Origin: Syntrophobacterales bacterium
GTDB taxonomy: Bacteria > Desulfobacterota > Syntrophia > Syntrophales > UBA8958
Direction of reading: 5' to 3'
Assembly (NCBI GenBank): GCA_018056545.1
Contig: JAGPFL010000011.1
Location: 1 to 37,000 of the forward strand
DNA: 37,000 nucleotides
Below, piece by piece: positions 18,073-26,917 of this stretch (the first letter of the stretch is position 1; each line of letters begins with the position of its first letter). The notes below the pieces were generated by a model that saw only the letters and a list, made by a program, of their open reading frames with translations, did no database searches and was not told the DNA's origin. The position numbers were made by a program, and so were the translations under genes.

Positions 18073-18636
18073 ATGCGCATCACCGGGGGCGAACTGGGGG
18101 GAAGAAGAGTCCCCCCTCCGCGGACCGGATTTGTACGGCCGACCCCGGATGCGGTCCGGGAGGCGCTTTTCGACCTGCTTCCCGATATGCGGGGCAGCAG
18201 GTTCCTCGATCTTTATGCCGGCACGGGGATCGTGGGCATCGAGGCCCTGAGCAGAGGGGCGGCAAGGGCGGTTTTCGTGGAGCAACAGGCCGTCAACGGT
18301 AGGAGATTGCGGGAACTCATCGCCGATTTCGGCTTGCAGGGACGATCCCGGGTCATCCGTGCGGAGATGCGCAAAGGGGTGAAGATCCTCATGGAGGAGG
18401 GGGAAAAATTCGAGGTGATTTTTGCCGATCCTCCCTATGAACGGGCGCTCATCGAGGCAACCATAGCCTGCTGCCGACGCGGCGACATCCTTGCCCCCGG
18501 TGGATTGCTGGTTTTGCAACGGTCGGTGAGGGAAACCATTGACCCGGTCGTCGAAGATCGGGGTTTGATCTTAAAAGCTGAGCGCCGTTATGGAGACACG
18601 GTGCTCAGCTTTCTGGAAAGGGCCATGGAGGATTGA
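18073..18636 (+). CDS. rsmD: 16S rRNA (guanine966-N2)-methyltransferase RsmD
   Basis: RsmD methylates G966 of 16S rRNA using S-adenosylmethionine. The 187-residue protein starts MRITGGELGGRRV, the family opening, followed by RPTPDAVREALFDLL, the SAM-binding LDLYAGTGIVGIEALSRG and the catalytic motif ADPPY. Length is normal. GGAG lies upstream of ATG 18073. It is followed 8 bases later by coaD; the rsmD-coaD pair is very widely conserved in bacteria, which supports both calls. Confidence 0.96.
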   Translation: MRITGGELGGRRVPPPRTGFVRPTPDAVREALFDLLPDMRGSRFLDLYAGTGIVGIEALSRGAARAVFVEQQAVNGRRLRELIADFGLQGRSRVIRAEMRKGVKILMEEGEKFEVIFADPPYERALIEATIACCRRGDILAPGGLLVLQRSVRETIDPVVEDRGLILKAERRYGDTVLSFLERAMED

Positions 18637-18643
18637 CGTTGAC

Positions 18644-19135
18644 ATGAAGAAAATCGCGGTTTATCCGGGATCCTTCGATCCCATCACCAACGGACACATC
18701 GATATCATCACCAGGGCGTTGCGGATGTTCGACGAACTTATCGTGCTGGTGGCCTATAATCCCAACAAGTCATCGCTTTTTACCGTCGAGGAGCGGATGG
18801 CCCTCATCCGGGAAGTGGTGGTCAAGGATGAACGGCGGCTCCGCGTGGACTGCTCTTCCGGGCTGCTGGTGGACTATGTGCGGAGTCGCGGGGCGAATGT
18901 CATTCTCCGCGGACTGCGGGCCGTATCGGATTTTGAATATGAATTTCAGATGGCGCTGATCAACCGGCGCCTGAATCGGGATATCGAAACGGTTTTTCTC
19001 ATGACCGGTTACCAGTGGTTTTACACCAGTTCCAACCTGATCAAGGAGGCGGCAAGCCTCGGCGGTTCGGTGAAGGGGCTCGTTCCGGACGCCGTTTTCG
19101 ATAGACTCAAGGCCAAGTACAATCACCATAAGTAA
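18644..19135 (+). CDS. coaD: Phosphopantetheine adenylyltransferase
   Basis: CoaD transfers AMP from ATP to 4'-phosphopantetheine, the penultimate step of coenzyme A synthesis. The 163-residue protein has the nucleotidyltransferase loop YPGSFDPITNGHIDII with TNGH (His18), then ILRGLRAVSDFEYEFQMALI and the C-terminal YTSSNLIKEAASLGG, which are specific for CoaD. I choose ATG 18644 because all homologues begin M-K-x-I-A-V-Y-P-G-S-F-D. An in-frame ATG at 18590 lies inside rsmD and adds unrelated residues. GGAGG at 18627-18631 is the likely ribosome site, at a rather long spacing of 12. Confidence 0.97.
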   Translation: MKKIAVYPGSFDPITNGHIDIITRALRMFDELIVLVAYNPNKSSLFTVEERMALIREVVVKDERRLRVDCSSGLLVDYVRSRGANVILRGLRAVSDFEYEFQMALINRRLNRDIETVFLMTGYQWFYTSSNLIKEAASLGGSVKGLVPDAVFDRLKAKYNHHK

Positions 19136-19159
19136 TAAAAATATCATTACAGAGGCATT

Positions 19160-20353
19160 ATGAAACTGACAAAACGGATCAATAGTATCAAACCGTCGCC
19201 CACGCTGGCCATTACCATGAAGGCCAACGCCCTCCGGGCGGCAGGGAGGGACATTATCGGCTTCGGCGCCGGCGAGCCCGACTTCGACACCCCGGACAAT
19301 ATCAAGGGGGCGGCGATCAGGGCTATCGAGGAGGGCTTCACCAAGTACACCCCGGTGGGAGGGACCGACGAACTGAAGGACGCCATCATCGGGAAAATGA
19401 AGCGGGACTACGGACTGGCCTACAAGCGGTCCCAAATCGTCGTTTCCTGCGGCGCCAAGCACACCCTGTTCAACCTCTTTCAGGTTCTCTGCGAGGAAGG
19501 GGACGAGGTCGTCATTCCGGCGCCTTACTGGGTATCTTATGCGGACATTGTGGTTTTGGCCGGCGGCAAACCGGTCGTCGTGACCACCGAGGAGTCCCGG
19601 GATTTCAAGCTGACGCCGGAGGCGCTGGCAAGAGCACTGACGGCGAAAACAAAGGCGGTGATCATCAACAGCCCCGCCAACCCCACGGGATCGGCCTACA
19701 GCCGCGCCGAACTGGCGGCCCTGGCGGCGGTGCTCGCCCCCACGGACGTAACGATCGTCTCCGATGACATCTACGAGAAGATTCTCTATGACGGCTTTGA
19801 GTTTTTCAGCATGGCTGCCTTGGACGAAAGTTTCCGGAACCGGACGGTGGTGGTGAACGGCGTCTCCAAGGCATACGCCATGACGGGCTGGCGGATCGGT
19901 TATGCCGCCGGCCCGGAGGAGATCGTGGCGGCCATTACCAAGCTCCAGAGTCAGAACACCTCCAATCCCAACTCCATCGCCCAGAAGGCTTCCGTGGAGG
20001 CCTTCAACGGTACTCAGGAACCGGTGACCCGGATGGTAAAAGCCTTCCGGGAGCGTAGGGATGTGATTGTCGCCGCCCTGAACCGGATACCGGGCGTCTC
20101 TTGCCGTAATCCACAGGGGGCGTTCTATGTATTTCCCAATGTGGCACAGCTTTATGGACGTACCGGTAGGGGCATGAAAATCGCCAATTCCTCTGATCTT
20201 GCCGCCTATCTCCTCGAAGAGGCCAACGTGGCCGTGGTGCCCGGCGCGGATTTCGGCGCCGACAGCTATATACGTTTGTCCTACGCCACCTCACTGCCGC
20301 TTATCGAGGAAGGCGTCAGGCGCATAGCCGGAGCGGTATCCCGACTTGCTTAG
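19160..20353 (+). CDS. PLP-dependent aminotransferase, aspartate aminotransferase type (class I, subgroup gamma)
   Basis: The 397-residue protein is a fold-type I aminotransferase. It has FGAGEPDFDTP (35-45), NSPANPTGSAYSR (170-182), SDDIYEKILYDGF (201-213) and the PLP-binding Lys237 in VNGVSKAYAMTGWRIGYAAG. This pattern is typical of AspC-like enzymes of the Bacillus/Thermus group, which move amino groups between aspartate and 2-oxoglutarate. Some relatives use prephenate or other acids, so the substrate is inferred. AGAGG precedes ATG 19160. It lies 24 bases after coaD and just before ispG. Confidence 0.9.
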   Translation: MKLTKRINSIKPSPTLAITMKANALRAAGRDIIGFGAGEPDFDTPDNIKGAAIRAIEEGFTKYTPVGGTDELKDAIIGKMKRDYGLAYKRSQIVVSCGAKHTLFNLFQVLCEEGDEVVIPAPYWVSYADIVVLAGGKPVVVTTEESRDFKLTPEALARALTAKTKAVIINSPANPTGSAYSRAELAALAAVLAPTDVTIVSDDIYEKILYDGFEFFSMAALDESFRNRTVVVNGVSKAYAMTGWRIGYAAGPEEIVAAITKLQSQNTSNPNSIAQKASVEAFNGTQEPVTRMVKAFRERRDVIVAALNRIPGVSCRNPQGAFYVFPNVAQLYGRTGRGMKIANSSDLAAYLLEEANVAVVPGADFGADSYIRLSYATSLPLIEEGVRRIAGAVSRLA

Positions 20354-20398
20354 AAGTCGCTGAACAAGACCGGCGCGGTGGGCGCTCCCCAACGAACA

Positions 20399-21472
20399 AT
20401 GGCGGAAATCACCAGAAGAAAAACCCGGCAGTTGTTTCTGGGCAAAGTCCCCGTGGGCGGGGACGCCCCGGTGGCGGTGCAATCCATGACCACCTCCGAT
20501 ACCCGGAACGTAAGGGGCACGGTGGCCCAGATCCGCAGACTGGCGCGCCAGGGCTGCGAGATCGTCCGGGTGGCCGTACCCGACGAGGAGGCCGCCGCGG
20601 CGCTCCCAGGGATCAAAAAGAGAATAACACTTCCCCTGGTCGCCGACATTCACTTCCGACACCGTCTGGCCCTGATGGCCATCGAGGCGGGGGTCGAGGG
20701 ACTCCGGATCAATCCGGGAAACATGAAGCGCGCCGCCCTGCCGGAAATAGTGCGAGCGGCCCAGGACCGAGGGACGGTGATCCGCATCGGCGTGAATTCC
20801 GGCTCCCTGGAGCGGGATCTGCTGAAAAAGCATCAGGGACCCACGGCGGAGGCCATGGTGGAAAGTGCCCTGCGTCACCTGCGGATTATGGAGGATCTGG
20901 GATTCGAACGCATGAAGGTTTCCCTGAAATCCTCGGACGTACCCACGATGATCCGCGCCTACGAGCTTCTTGCCGCCCAGGTGGACTATCCCCTGCATCT
21001 CGGGGTGACCGAGGCCGGTAACATCCTCCAGGCGGCGATAAAATCCTCATTGGGAATCGGTGCCCTTTTGCATCGGGGAATCGGTGACACCATCAGGGTT
21101 TCGGTTACCGGCGATCCTGTCCGGGAGCTGCCGGTGGCTTATGCCATTCTGAGGGCCCTGAGATTGCGTCTGGTGGGTCCGGAGATCATCTCCTGTCCCA
21201 CCTGCGGGCGTTGCGAGATAGATCTGCCGAAACTGGCAAGGGTCGTGGAACGCAAGTTGCGGAACGAAATGGTCTATCTCAAGGTGGCGGTCATGGGGTG
21301 CGTGGTCAACGGACCGGGAGAAGCCGCGGAGGCCGATGTGGGAATAGCCGGCGGCCGGGGGATGGGAATGTTGTTCCGCAAAGGGAAGATCATCGCCAGG
21401 GTTAAGGAGGGCGATTTCGCAGCGGCCCTACTGGCGGAAATAGAGAAGATAATAAACGAAAAAAGGAGGTAG
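20399..21472 (+). CDS. ispG: 4-hydroxy-3-methylbut-2-en-1-yl diphosphate synthase (flavodoxin)
   Basis: IspG (GcpE) is the [4Fe-4S] enzyme that converts MEcPP to HMBPP in the MEP pathway. The protein of about 357 residues has the start RRKTRQLFLGKVPVGGDAPV, VQSMTTSDTRN, LVADIHF, and the C-terminal cluster motifs CPTCGRCEIDL and GCVVNGPGEA, giving the three expected cysteines. The start is uncertain: ATG 20399 fits homologues best, but an in-frame GTG at 20378 is possible and neither has a clear ribosome site. The aspC stop codon region contains the short perfect hairpin CGACTT-GCTTAG-AAGTCG without a T tract. Confidence 0.95.
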   Translation: MAEITRRKTRQLFLGKVPVGGDAPVAVQSMTTSDTRNVRGTVAQIRRLARQGCEIVRVAVPDEEAAAALPGIKKRITLPLVADIHFRHRLALMAIEAGVEGLRINPGNMKRAALPEIVRAAQDRGTVIRIGVNSGSLERDLLKKHQGPTAEAMVESALRHLRIMEDLGFERMKVSLKSSDVPTMIRAYELLAAQVDYPLHLGVTEAGNILQAAIKSSLGIGALLHRGIGDTIRVSVTGDPVRELPVAYAILRALRLRLVGPEIISCPTCGRCEIDLPKLARVVERKLRNEMVYLKVAVMGCVVNGPGEAAEADVGIAGGRGMGMLFRKGKIIARVKEGDFAAALLAEIEKIINEKRR

Positions 21473-21473
21473 G

Positions 21474-23180
21474 ATGAGATACTCACAAATGTTTCTGCCC
21501 ACCGTAAAGGAGATCCCTTCCGATGCGGAGGTCGTCAGTCATCAGCTCATGCTGCGGGCGGGGATGATCAGAAAGCTGACCAGCGGGATTTATTCCTATC
21601 TACCCCTGGGTTACCGGGTGATACGCAAGGTGGAAAATATCATCAGGGAGGAGATGAACCGCGCCGGGGCACAGGAGATATTCATGCCCGCCGTCCAGCC
21701 GGCGGATCTCTGGAAAGAATCAGGGCGGTGGAGTTATTACGGGAAGGAACTCCTCCGTTTCCGGGACCGGAAGGATTCGGAATGCTGTCTCGGACCCACC
21801 CATGAAGAGGTGGTCACGGATATCGTGAGAAACGAGGTCAAATCCTATCGCCAGCTTCCTTTGAACCTTTACCAGATTCAGACCAAATTCCGGGACGAAA
21901 TCCGTCCCCGCTTCGGATTGATGCGCTGCCGGGAGTTTTCCATGAAAGACGCCTACAGCTTCGATGTGGATGCCGAGCATGCGGACGTGAGTTATCAGCT
22001 CATGTTCGAGGCCTACAACCGCATCTTCACGCGCTGCGGGTTGAAGTTCCGGCCGGTGGAGGCCGACACGGGCAGCATCGGCGGCAGCTATTCCCATGAA
22101 TTCCTGGTCATCGCCGACTCGGGTGAGGATGCCATGGCCTATTGCGAGGGTTGCGGCTATGCCGCCAATTTGGAAAAGGCGGAGATCGCCCGGCCGGAAA
22201 AGCGGGAGACCGAGGCGACCCTGTTGCCCCGGGAAGAGGTATTCACCCCCGAGGTGCGGACCATCGAGGAGGTATGCGCCTTTTTGCAGGTCACCCCCGA
22301 ACAGGTGGTCAAGACGCTGGTATTCAGCGCCGACGGCGTGCCCGTGGCCGTGCTGGTACGGGGAAATGAGGAAGTAAACGAGATCAAGGTAAAAAATTTC
22401 CTGGGCTGTGATGTCCTGGAAATGGCCATGGATGACATGATCCAGGAGGCGGCGGGTTCGCCGCGGGGGTTCGTGGGGCCCATCGGCATCAAATGCCGGA
22501 CCTTGGCCGATTATTCCCTGGTCAACCTCGTCAACATGGTCGTCGGGGCCAACAAGGAGAACTATCACCTGAAAAACGTTAATTTCGGCAGGGATTTCCA
22601 GGTTTCCGAGTTTGCGGATCTCCGGGTTGTTCGGGAATCGGACCCCTGTCCCCGGTGCCAGCGCGAGATCCGCTTCGCCCGAGGCATCGAGGTGGGGCAT
22701 GTCTTCAAGTTGGGGACGAAATACAGCCAGGCCATGAAGGCGATGTACCTCGACCGGCAGGGAAAGGAGCAGTTCATGGTCATGGGCTGTTACGGTATCG
22801 GCGTCGGGCGCACCGTGGCCGCCTGTATCGAACAGTGGCATGACGACAACGGCATAATCTGGCCTCTGGCCATCGCCCCCTATCATGTCATCATCACCCC
22901 GGTGAACATCAACGACCGGGAATCGTCCCGGGCCGCGGAAGATTTGTACGCGGAGCTCACAAACCGGGGCGTGGAGGTCCTCCTTGACGATCGGGACGAA
23001 AGAGCGGGGGTAAAATTCAAGGATGCCGATCTGATCGGCATTCCCATGCGGGTGACCATCGGTCCCAAGAATCTCGCCGTGGGGAAGATGGAGCTGAAAC
23101 TCCGCGGCACCGGGGAAACCATGATTCTGTCCCCGGAGGAGACGAGGGAATATATCGTGAGCGCCGTCCAGGCGTTATGA
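21474..23180 (+). CDS. proS: Prolyl-tRNA synthetase, bacterial type with editing insertion
   Basis: ProRS charges tRNA-Pro with proline. The 568-residue protein is the bacterial class II type. Motif 1 lies around LTSGIYSYLPLGYRV, motif 2 around FRDEIRPRFGLMRCREFSMK, and motif 3 in YGIGVGRTVAACIEQ. Between motifs 2 and 3 is the YbaK-like editing insertion (about 225-380), which clears mischarged Ala-tRNA-Pro. It ends with an anticodon-binding domain (IAPYHVIITPVN onward). A full AAGGAGGT ribosome site (21463-21470) overlaps the ispG stop, predicting strong translation. A tRNA-Pro(TGG) gene lies 3.6 kb downstream. Confidence 0.98.
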   Translation: MRYSQMFLPTVKEIPSDAEVVSHQLMLRAGMIRKLTSGIYSYLPLGYRVIRKVENIIREEMNRAGAQEIFMPAVQPADLWKESGRWSYYGKELLRFRDRKDSECCLGPTHEEVVTDIVRNEVKSYRQLPLNLYQIQTKFRDEIRPRFGLMRCREFSMKDAYSFDVDAEHADVSYQLMFEAYNRIFTRCGLKFRPVEADTGSIGGSYSHEFLVIADSGEDAMAYCEGCGYAANLEKAEIARPEKRETEATLLPREEVFTPEVRTIEEVCAFLQVTPEQVVKTLVFSADGVPVAVLVRGNEEVNEIKVKNFLGCDVLEMAMDDMIQEAAGSPRGFVGPIGIKCRTLADYSLVNLVNMVVGANKENYHLKNVNFGRDFQVSEFADLRVVRESDPCPRCQREIRFARGIEVGHVFKLGTKYSQAMKAMYLDRQGKEQFMVMGCYGIGVGRTVAACIEQWHDDNGIIWPLAIAPYHVIITPVNINDRESSRAAEDLYAELTNRGVEVLLDDRDERAGVKFKDADLIGIPMRVTIGPKNLAVGKMELKLRGTGETMILSPEETREYIVSAVQAL

Positions 23181-23227
23181 ACCCTCTTTTGGAGGGGGAA
23201 AGCAAATAGCGAGCACACCCGGAAAAA

Positions 23228-25375
23228 ATGCTCCGCATAACCGACATTCTGGACAAGACGCAATCGTATCTCCCTCCGGAAGAGCAGGAGATGATCGAGA
23301 AGGCCTACGTTTTCTCCGCCTCGGTTCATCAGGGGCAGACGCGCCTTTCCGGCGAGCCCTACCTGACGCATCCCATGGAAGTCGCCGGGATGCTCGCGGA
23401 CATGAAACTGGATGCCGCCACGATCATCACCGGCCTTCTCCACGACACCGTGGAAGATACCCTGACGACCACCGAACAGATCGAGGCCTTGTTCGGCAAG
23501 GATGTCGCCTTTCTGGTGGAGGGACTCACCAAGATCAGCAAAATTACCTTCGGTTCCCAGGAGGAGCGCCAGGCGGAGAATTTCCGGAAGATGATCCTGG
23601 CCATGTCCGCCGATCTGCGCATCCTCATCGTCCGCCTCGCGGACCGCATGCACAACATGCGTACCCTCAATTTCCAGCCTTTGGAAAAACAGCGCTTCAT
23701 CGCCACGGAAACCTTGGAACTCTACGCCCCCCTGGCCAACCGCCTGGGCATCAACTGGATGAAGGTCGAGTTGGAGGATCTCTCCTTTTACTATCTGGAC
23801 AACGAAGCCTACAACGAGATAGCGCGCCGCATCGACAAAAAGAAGGAGCAACGGGAGCAGTACACCGAAGAGGTGCGGAGCATTATCGCCACGGAGATAG
23901 CCAAATACGGCCTGAAAGGGGAGGTGGAAGGCCGGGCCAAACACTTCTACAGCATCTATGCCAAGATGAAGAATCAACGGATCGATTTTGACGAAGTTTA
24001 TGACCTTATCGCCTTTCGGATCATTCTGGACGGAGACCGGGACAAGGAATGCTACGAAGCCCTGAGCATCGTCCATGCCCTTTGGAAGCCCGTTCCGGGA
24101 CGCTTCAAGGATCGCATCGCCATGCCCAAGGCCAACGGCTACCGTTCCCTGCACACGACGGTCATCGGCCCCTACGGGGAACGGGTGGAGATCCAGATCC
24201 GCACCCGCCAGATGCATGAATGGGCGGAGGAGGGCATAGCCGCCCACTGGCGATATAAGGAGCGCCGCACCGACATCGGTTCCGATGACCAGCAGATCAT
24301 GAAGCTCCGGGAACTTCTGGAGGTGCAACAGGAGGTGGCGAACCCCCGGGAGTTCATGGCGAATCTCAAACTGGCCCTTTTCCCCGACGAGGTTTACGTT
24401 TTCACCCCCAACGGCGATGTCAAGTCCTTTCCCAAAGGCGCCACCCCGCTGGATTTCGCCTACAGCATCCATACGGATGTGGGCAATCAATGTATCGGCG
24501 CCCGGGTCAACCGGAGCATCGTGCCGCTGAAATACGAACTTCAGAACGGGGATACGGTGGAAATCATCACCCAGGCCGGACATCACCCCGGGAAAGACTG
24601 GTTGAAATGGGCGGTCACCTCCCGGGCGCGTTCCAAGATTAAAAACTGGATCAATACGGAGGAGAGAAAAAGAAGCATCGAGATCGGCCGGGAAATCCTG
24701 GAACGGGAATTCAAAAAGCAGGGCCTCAAGATATCCCAGTTGCTCAAATCAGAAAATCTCAAGAATATTTTCGAAGAGCTGAGCATTAACTCTCTGGAAG
24801 ACCTGATGGCCATGGTCGGTTATGGACGGCTCTCCGCCAAGCATTTCGTCAACCGCTTCCTTCCGGAAACGGTAACGAAGACGGAGGAGGTCCCCGCCGA
24901 GAAACCAAGGCGGAAAACCAAAAGCGCCGCCTCCGTGGGGATTTCCCTCACCGGTGTCGAGGACGTGCTGGTTAAATTCGCCCACTGCTGCGATCCCATC
25001 CCCGGCGACAGGATTGTGGGCTATATCTCCCGGGGCAGGGGAATCACCATCCATACCAGTCAGTGCGCCAATTTGCAGGATCTGGATCCCGAGCGGTTCG
25101 TCGAGGTGTCGTGGAGCATCAAGGATAAACAGACGTACTCGGTGGATCTGTTGGTCATCTGCCAGGACAAAAAGGGGGTGATCGCCGAGCTCAGTTCCGT
25201 CATTTCCTCCATGGATATAAACATAAGTCACGCGGAGGTGGAAACCACCCAGGATCTAAGGGCGATCTGCAACTTCCGGATCGATGTCCTCGATTTGAAT
25301 CAGTTCAATCAGGTGGTGGCCGCCCTCAAGAAGGTAAAGTGCGTGTTATCCATCGAGCGGCTCCGAAAGCGTTGA
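23228..25375 (+). CDS. Bifunctional (p)ppGpp synthetase/hydrolase, Rel/SpoT family
   Basis: This stringent-response enzyme makes and degrades (p)ppGpp. Domains in order are the HD hydrolase (HPMEVAGML and LLHDTVEDT, His72-Asp73), the synthetase (GRAKHFYSIYAKMK, YDLIAFRIILD), the TGS domain (FTPNGDVKSFPKGATPLDFA) and a C-terminal ACT domain (about 645-715). The hydrolase motif is intact. The synthetase has RFKDRIAMPKANGYRSLHTT, i.e. the RxKD form of bifunctional Rel/SpoT rather than the ExDD of RelA. Length, 715 residues, is normal. The ribosome site is weak (GGAAAA), and a short CCCTC/GAGGG hairpin lies in the 47-base gap after proS. The amidase gene follows. In such bacteria this is often the only long RSH protein, but that cannot be tested here. 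Confidence 0.95.
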   Translation: MLRITDILDKTQSYLPPEEQEMIEKAYVFSASVHQGQTRLSGEPYLTHPMEVAGMLADMKLDAATIITGLLHDTVEDTLTTTEQIEALFGKDVAFLVEGLTKISKITFGSQEERQAENFRKMILAMSADLRILIVRLADRMHNMRTLNFQPLEKQRFIATETLELYAPLANRLGINWMKVELEDLSFYYLDNEAYNEIARRIDKKKEQREQYTEEVRSIIATEIAKYGLKGEVEGRAKHFYSIYAKMKNQRIDFDEVYDLIAFRIILDGDRDKECYEALSIVHALWKPVPGRFKDRIAMPKANGYRSLHTTVIGPYGERVEIQIRTRQMHEWAEEGIAAHWRYKERRTDIGSDDQQIMKLRELLEVQQEVANPREFMANLKLALFPDEVYVFTPNGDVKSFPKGATPLDFAYSIHTDVGNQCIGARVNRSIVPLKYELQNGDTVEIITQAGHHPGKDWLKWAVTSRARSKIKNWINTEERKRSIEIGREILEREFKKQGLKISQLLKSENLKNIFEELSINSLEDLMAMVGYGRLSAKHFVNRFLPETVTKTEEVPAEKPRRKTKSAASVGISLTGVEDVLVKFAHCCDPIPGDRIVGYISRGRGITIHTSQCANLQDLDPERFVEVSWSIKDKQTYSVDLLVICQDKKGVIAELSSVISSMDINISHAEVETTQDLRAICNFRIDVLDLNQFNQVVAALKKVKCVLSIERLRKR

Positions 25376-25389
25376 GCCTGCCTTCCGTA

Positions 25390-25419
25390 TTGACAGACGG
25401 ACGGGTAATGAAGTATGTA
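25390..25419 (+). promoter_or_regulatory. Possible internal promoter before the amidase gene
   Basis: A perfect TTGACA (25390-25395) is followed after 18 bases by TATGTA (25414-25419), a poor -10. It would give the amidase and rdgB genes independent transcription. Confidence 0.25.
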
Positions 25420-25443
25420 CCGCCCAAAATTGAGGCCGACGAT

Positions 25444-26139
25444 ATGAAGAAGTTTAAGATAATATTAATATTCTTCCTGGTAGTATTGTGGGGGGTCGCA
25501 CTGCCCCTTTACGAAACCGGGGCAGAGCAGGGAACCGCCAAAAAGGCGGTGGTGATCGATCCGGGACACGGCGGCAGCGACAACGGCGTCCGCGCCGCGG
25601 ATAAGACATACGAGAAGGACTATAACCTGCGCCTGGCCCTGGCACTGCAACGGGAACTGCTGCAGTCCGGTTTCTCCCGGGTAGTACTGACGCGCACCGG
25701 CGACGTCGATCTGACGCTGAAGGAAAGGATCAGGATTATCAAGAACAGCGATCCGCTGGTCGTGATCGGACTCCATGCCAACGCGGGCTTCGGAGGCAAG
25801 GCGAGGGGATACGAGCTGTATTTCCCCGGCTTCGGGAACGTGAAGGAAACCCGCAACGATCCGTCGGCCATTATCAGCGACATGACCAAGAACAAGCACT
25901 TGAACGACAGCGTCCGCCTGTCCCAGCAGATCCAGAAACACCTGGGTGCGGTCTTCCCCCGGGAGAACCGGGGACTGCGGGAGGCGCCGCTGCCCCTACT
26001 GGCCGGTCTGAACGTCCCGGCGGTGATCATCGAAATCGGCTTTCTGACCAACAAGGAGAACCGCCAGAAACTGGTGGACGAGAGTGGCCGGCAGGAGATT
26101 GCCCGGGCTATCGCCAAGGGTGTGAAAGAGGGCCTGTAG
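25444..26139 (+). CDS. Exported N-acetylmuramoyl-L-alanine amidase (Amidase_3)
   Basis: The enzyme cleaves the bond between muramic acid and the stem peptide during cell division and wall turnover. The start at ATG 25444 gives a clear Sec signal peptide (MKKFKIILIFFLVVLWG, then ALP), cut probably near residue 25-29. The mature zinc amidase domain has VVIDPGHGGSDNGV with ligand His42, the ligand Glu57, GLHANAGFGGKARGYELYF with a third ligand His, and the catalytic glutamate in VIIEIGFLTNKENRQKL. At 231 residues it is just the catalytic domain, without AMIN or SPOR domains. An in-frame ATG at 25408 is less likely because it spoils the signal peptide. It abuts rdgB with no gap. Confidence 0.93.
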   Translation: MKKFKIILIFFLVVLWGVALPLYETGAEQGTAKKAVVIDPGHGGSDNGVRAADKTYEKDYNLRLALALQRELLQSGFSRVVLTRTGDVDLTLKERIRIIKNSDPLVVIGLHANAGFGGKARGYELYFPGFGNVKETRNDPSAIISDMTKNKHLNDSVRLSQQIQKHLGAVFPRENRGLREAPLPLLAGLNVPAVIIEIGFLTNKENRQKLVDESGRQEIARAIAKGVKEGL

Positions 26140-26745
26140 ATGATACCCGACAGGCTGGTCATTGCCTCCGGAAACAAAGGAAAAATTGCAGAGATTCGGG
26201 AGATGCTGGCGGAATTGCCCCTGGAAATCCTCTCTTTGGAGGACTATCCCGATGCCCCGGAAGTGGTGGAGGACGGGGAGAGTTTCTTCGCCAATGCCTT
26301 GAAGAAGGCCAAAATTCTTGCCGAACATACAGGGCTGACAGTCTTGGCCGACGATTCCGGTTTGGAGGTGGAGGTTCTCCAAGGGGCGCCGGGTATCCGC
26401 TCCGCCCGCTACGCCGGGGAAGGGGCCACGGACGAGGAAAACAACCGGAGACTGCTGGCGGAACTGGCGGGGGTGCCCCCCGGAGCGCGCCGGGCGGCGT
26501 TCCGTTGTGTCCTAGTCCTATACCGGCCCAGCGGAACCTATGAGAAATTTGAGGGGCGCTGGTCGGGAATCATCACGGATAAGCCCCGGGGTACCAACGG
26601 CTTCGGTTATGACCCCCTTTTTTTTCTTCCGGAGCGGGGTTTGACCGTGGCGGAGCTCGACCGTGAAGAAAAAAACCTTTACAGCCACCGGGCGCAGGCC
26701 GTTTTGGAATTGAAGAACTTCCTGCGGCAGGCCGCAGGAAATTGA
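26140..26745 (+). CDS. rdgB: XTP/dITP pyrophosphatase (RdgB/HAM1 family)
   Basis: This housecleaning enzyme hydrolyses dITP, ITP and XTP to monophosphates so that deaminated purines do not enter DNA or RNA. The 201-residue protein shows IASGNKGKIAEIREML, the metal-binding ADDSGLEVEVL, GAPGIRSARYAG and the base-recognition segment KPRGTNGFGYDPLFFLPE. These are complete and diagnostic. The ATG directly follows the amidase stop, so it is likely translated by coupling. A perfect 9-base hairpin overlaps its last codons. Confidence 0.96.
   Translation: MIPDRLVIASGNKGKIAEIREMLAELPLEILSLEDYPDAPEVVEDGESFFANALKKAKILAEHTGLTVLADDSGLEVEVLQGAPGIRSARYAGEGATDEENNRRLLAELAGVPPGARRAAFRCVLVLYRPSGTYEKFEGRWSGIITDKPRGTNGFGYDPLFFLPERGLTVAELDREEKNLYSHRAQAVLELKNFLRQAAGN
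26719..26740 (+). repeat. Perfect hairpin over the 3' end of rdgB
   Basis: TTCCTGCGG (26719-26727) pairs with CCGCAGGAA (26732-26740) over a 4-base loop, ending three bases before the rdgB stop codon. No T tract follows, so it may act as an mRNA stabiliser or processing site rather than a classic terminator. tRNA-Pro begins 55 bases later. Confidence 0.5.
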
Positions 26746-26795
26746 CCCGGCATCGCTGAGACACGGCGTCGGCAACGGATAAGGACGGTAACATG

Positions 26796-26872
26796 CGGGG
26801 CGTAGCGCAGCCTGGTAGCGCGCCTGCTTTGGGAGCAGGATGTCGGGGGTTCAAATCCCTCCGCCCCGACCA
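26796..26872 (+). tRNA. tRNA-Pro (anticodon TGG)
   Basis: A complete cloverleaf: acceptor arms CGGGGCG and CGCCCCG pair fully. The anticodon loop TTTGGGA sits on stem CCTGC/GCAGG. The T loop is TTCAAAT, and the 3' end A-CCA is encoded. The 77-base gene reads CCN codons and lies between rdgB and the crotonase gene. Confidence 0.97.
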
Positions 26873-26917
26873 TAATAATGCCTTTGAAGCGCAAAGACGG
26901 AAGAAGGAGTGACGGAT

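Noticed and set aside
23182-23196. CCCTC/GAGGG hairpin after proS as a terminator
   Set aside because: The stem has only five pairs and no T tract follows; read-through into the Rel gene is more likely.
22883-24586. Minus-strand open frame of 567 codons opposite proS and the Rel gene
   Set aside because: It spans two good genes and their gap, with low-complexity residue make-up and no motif.
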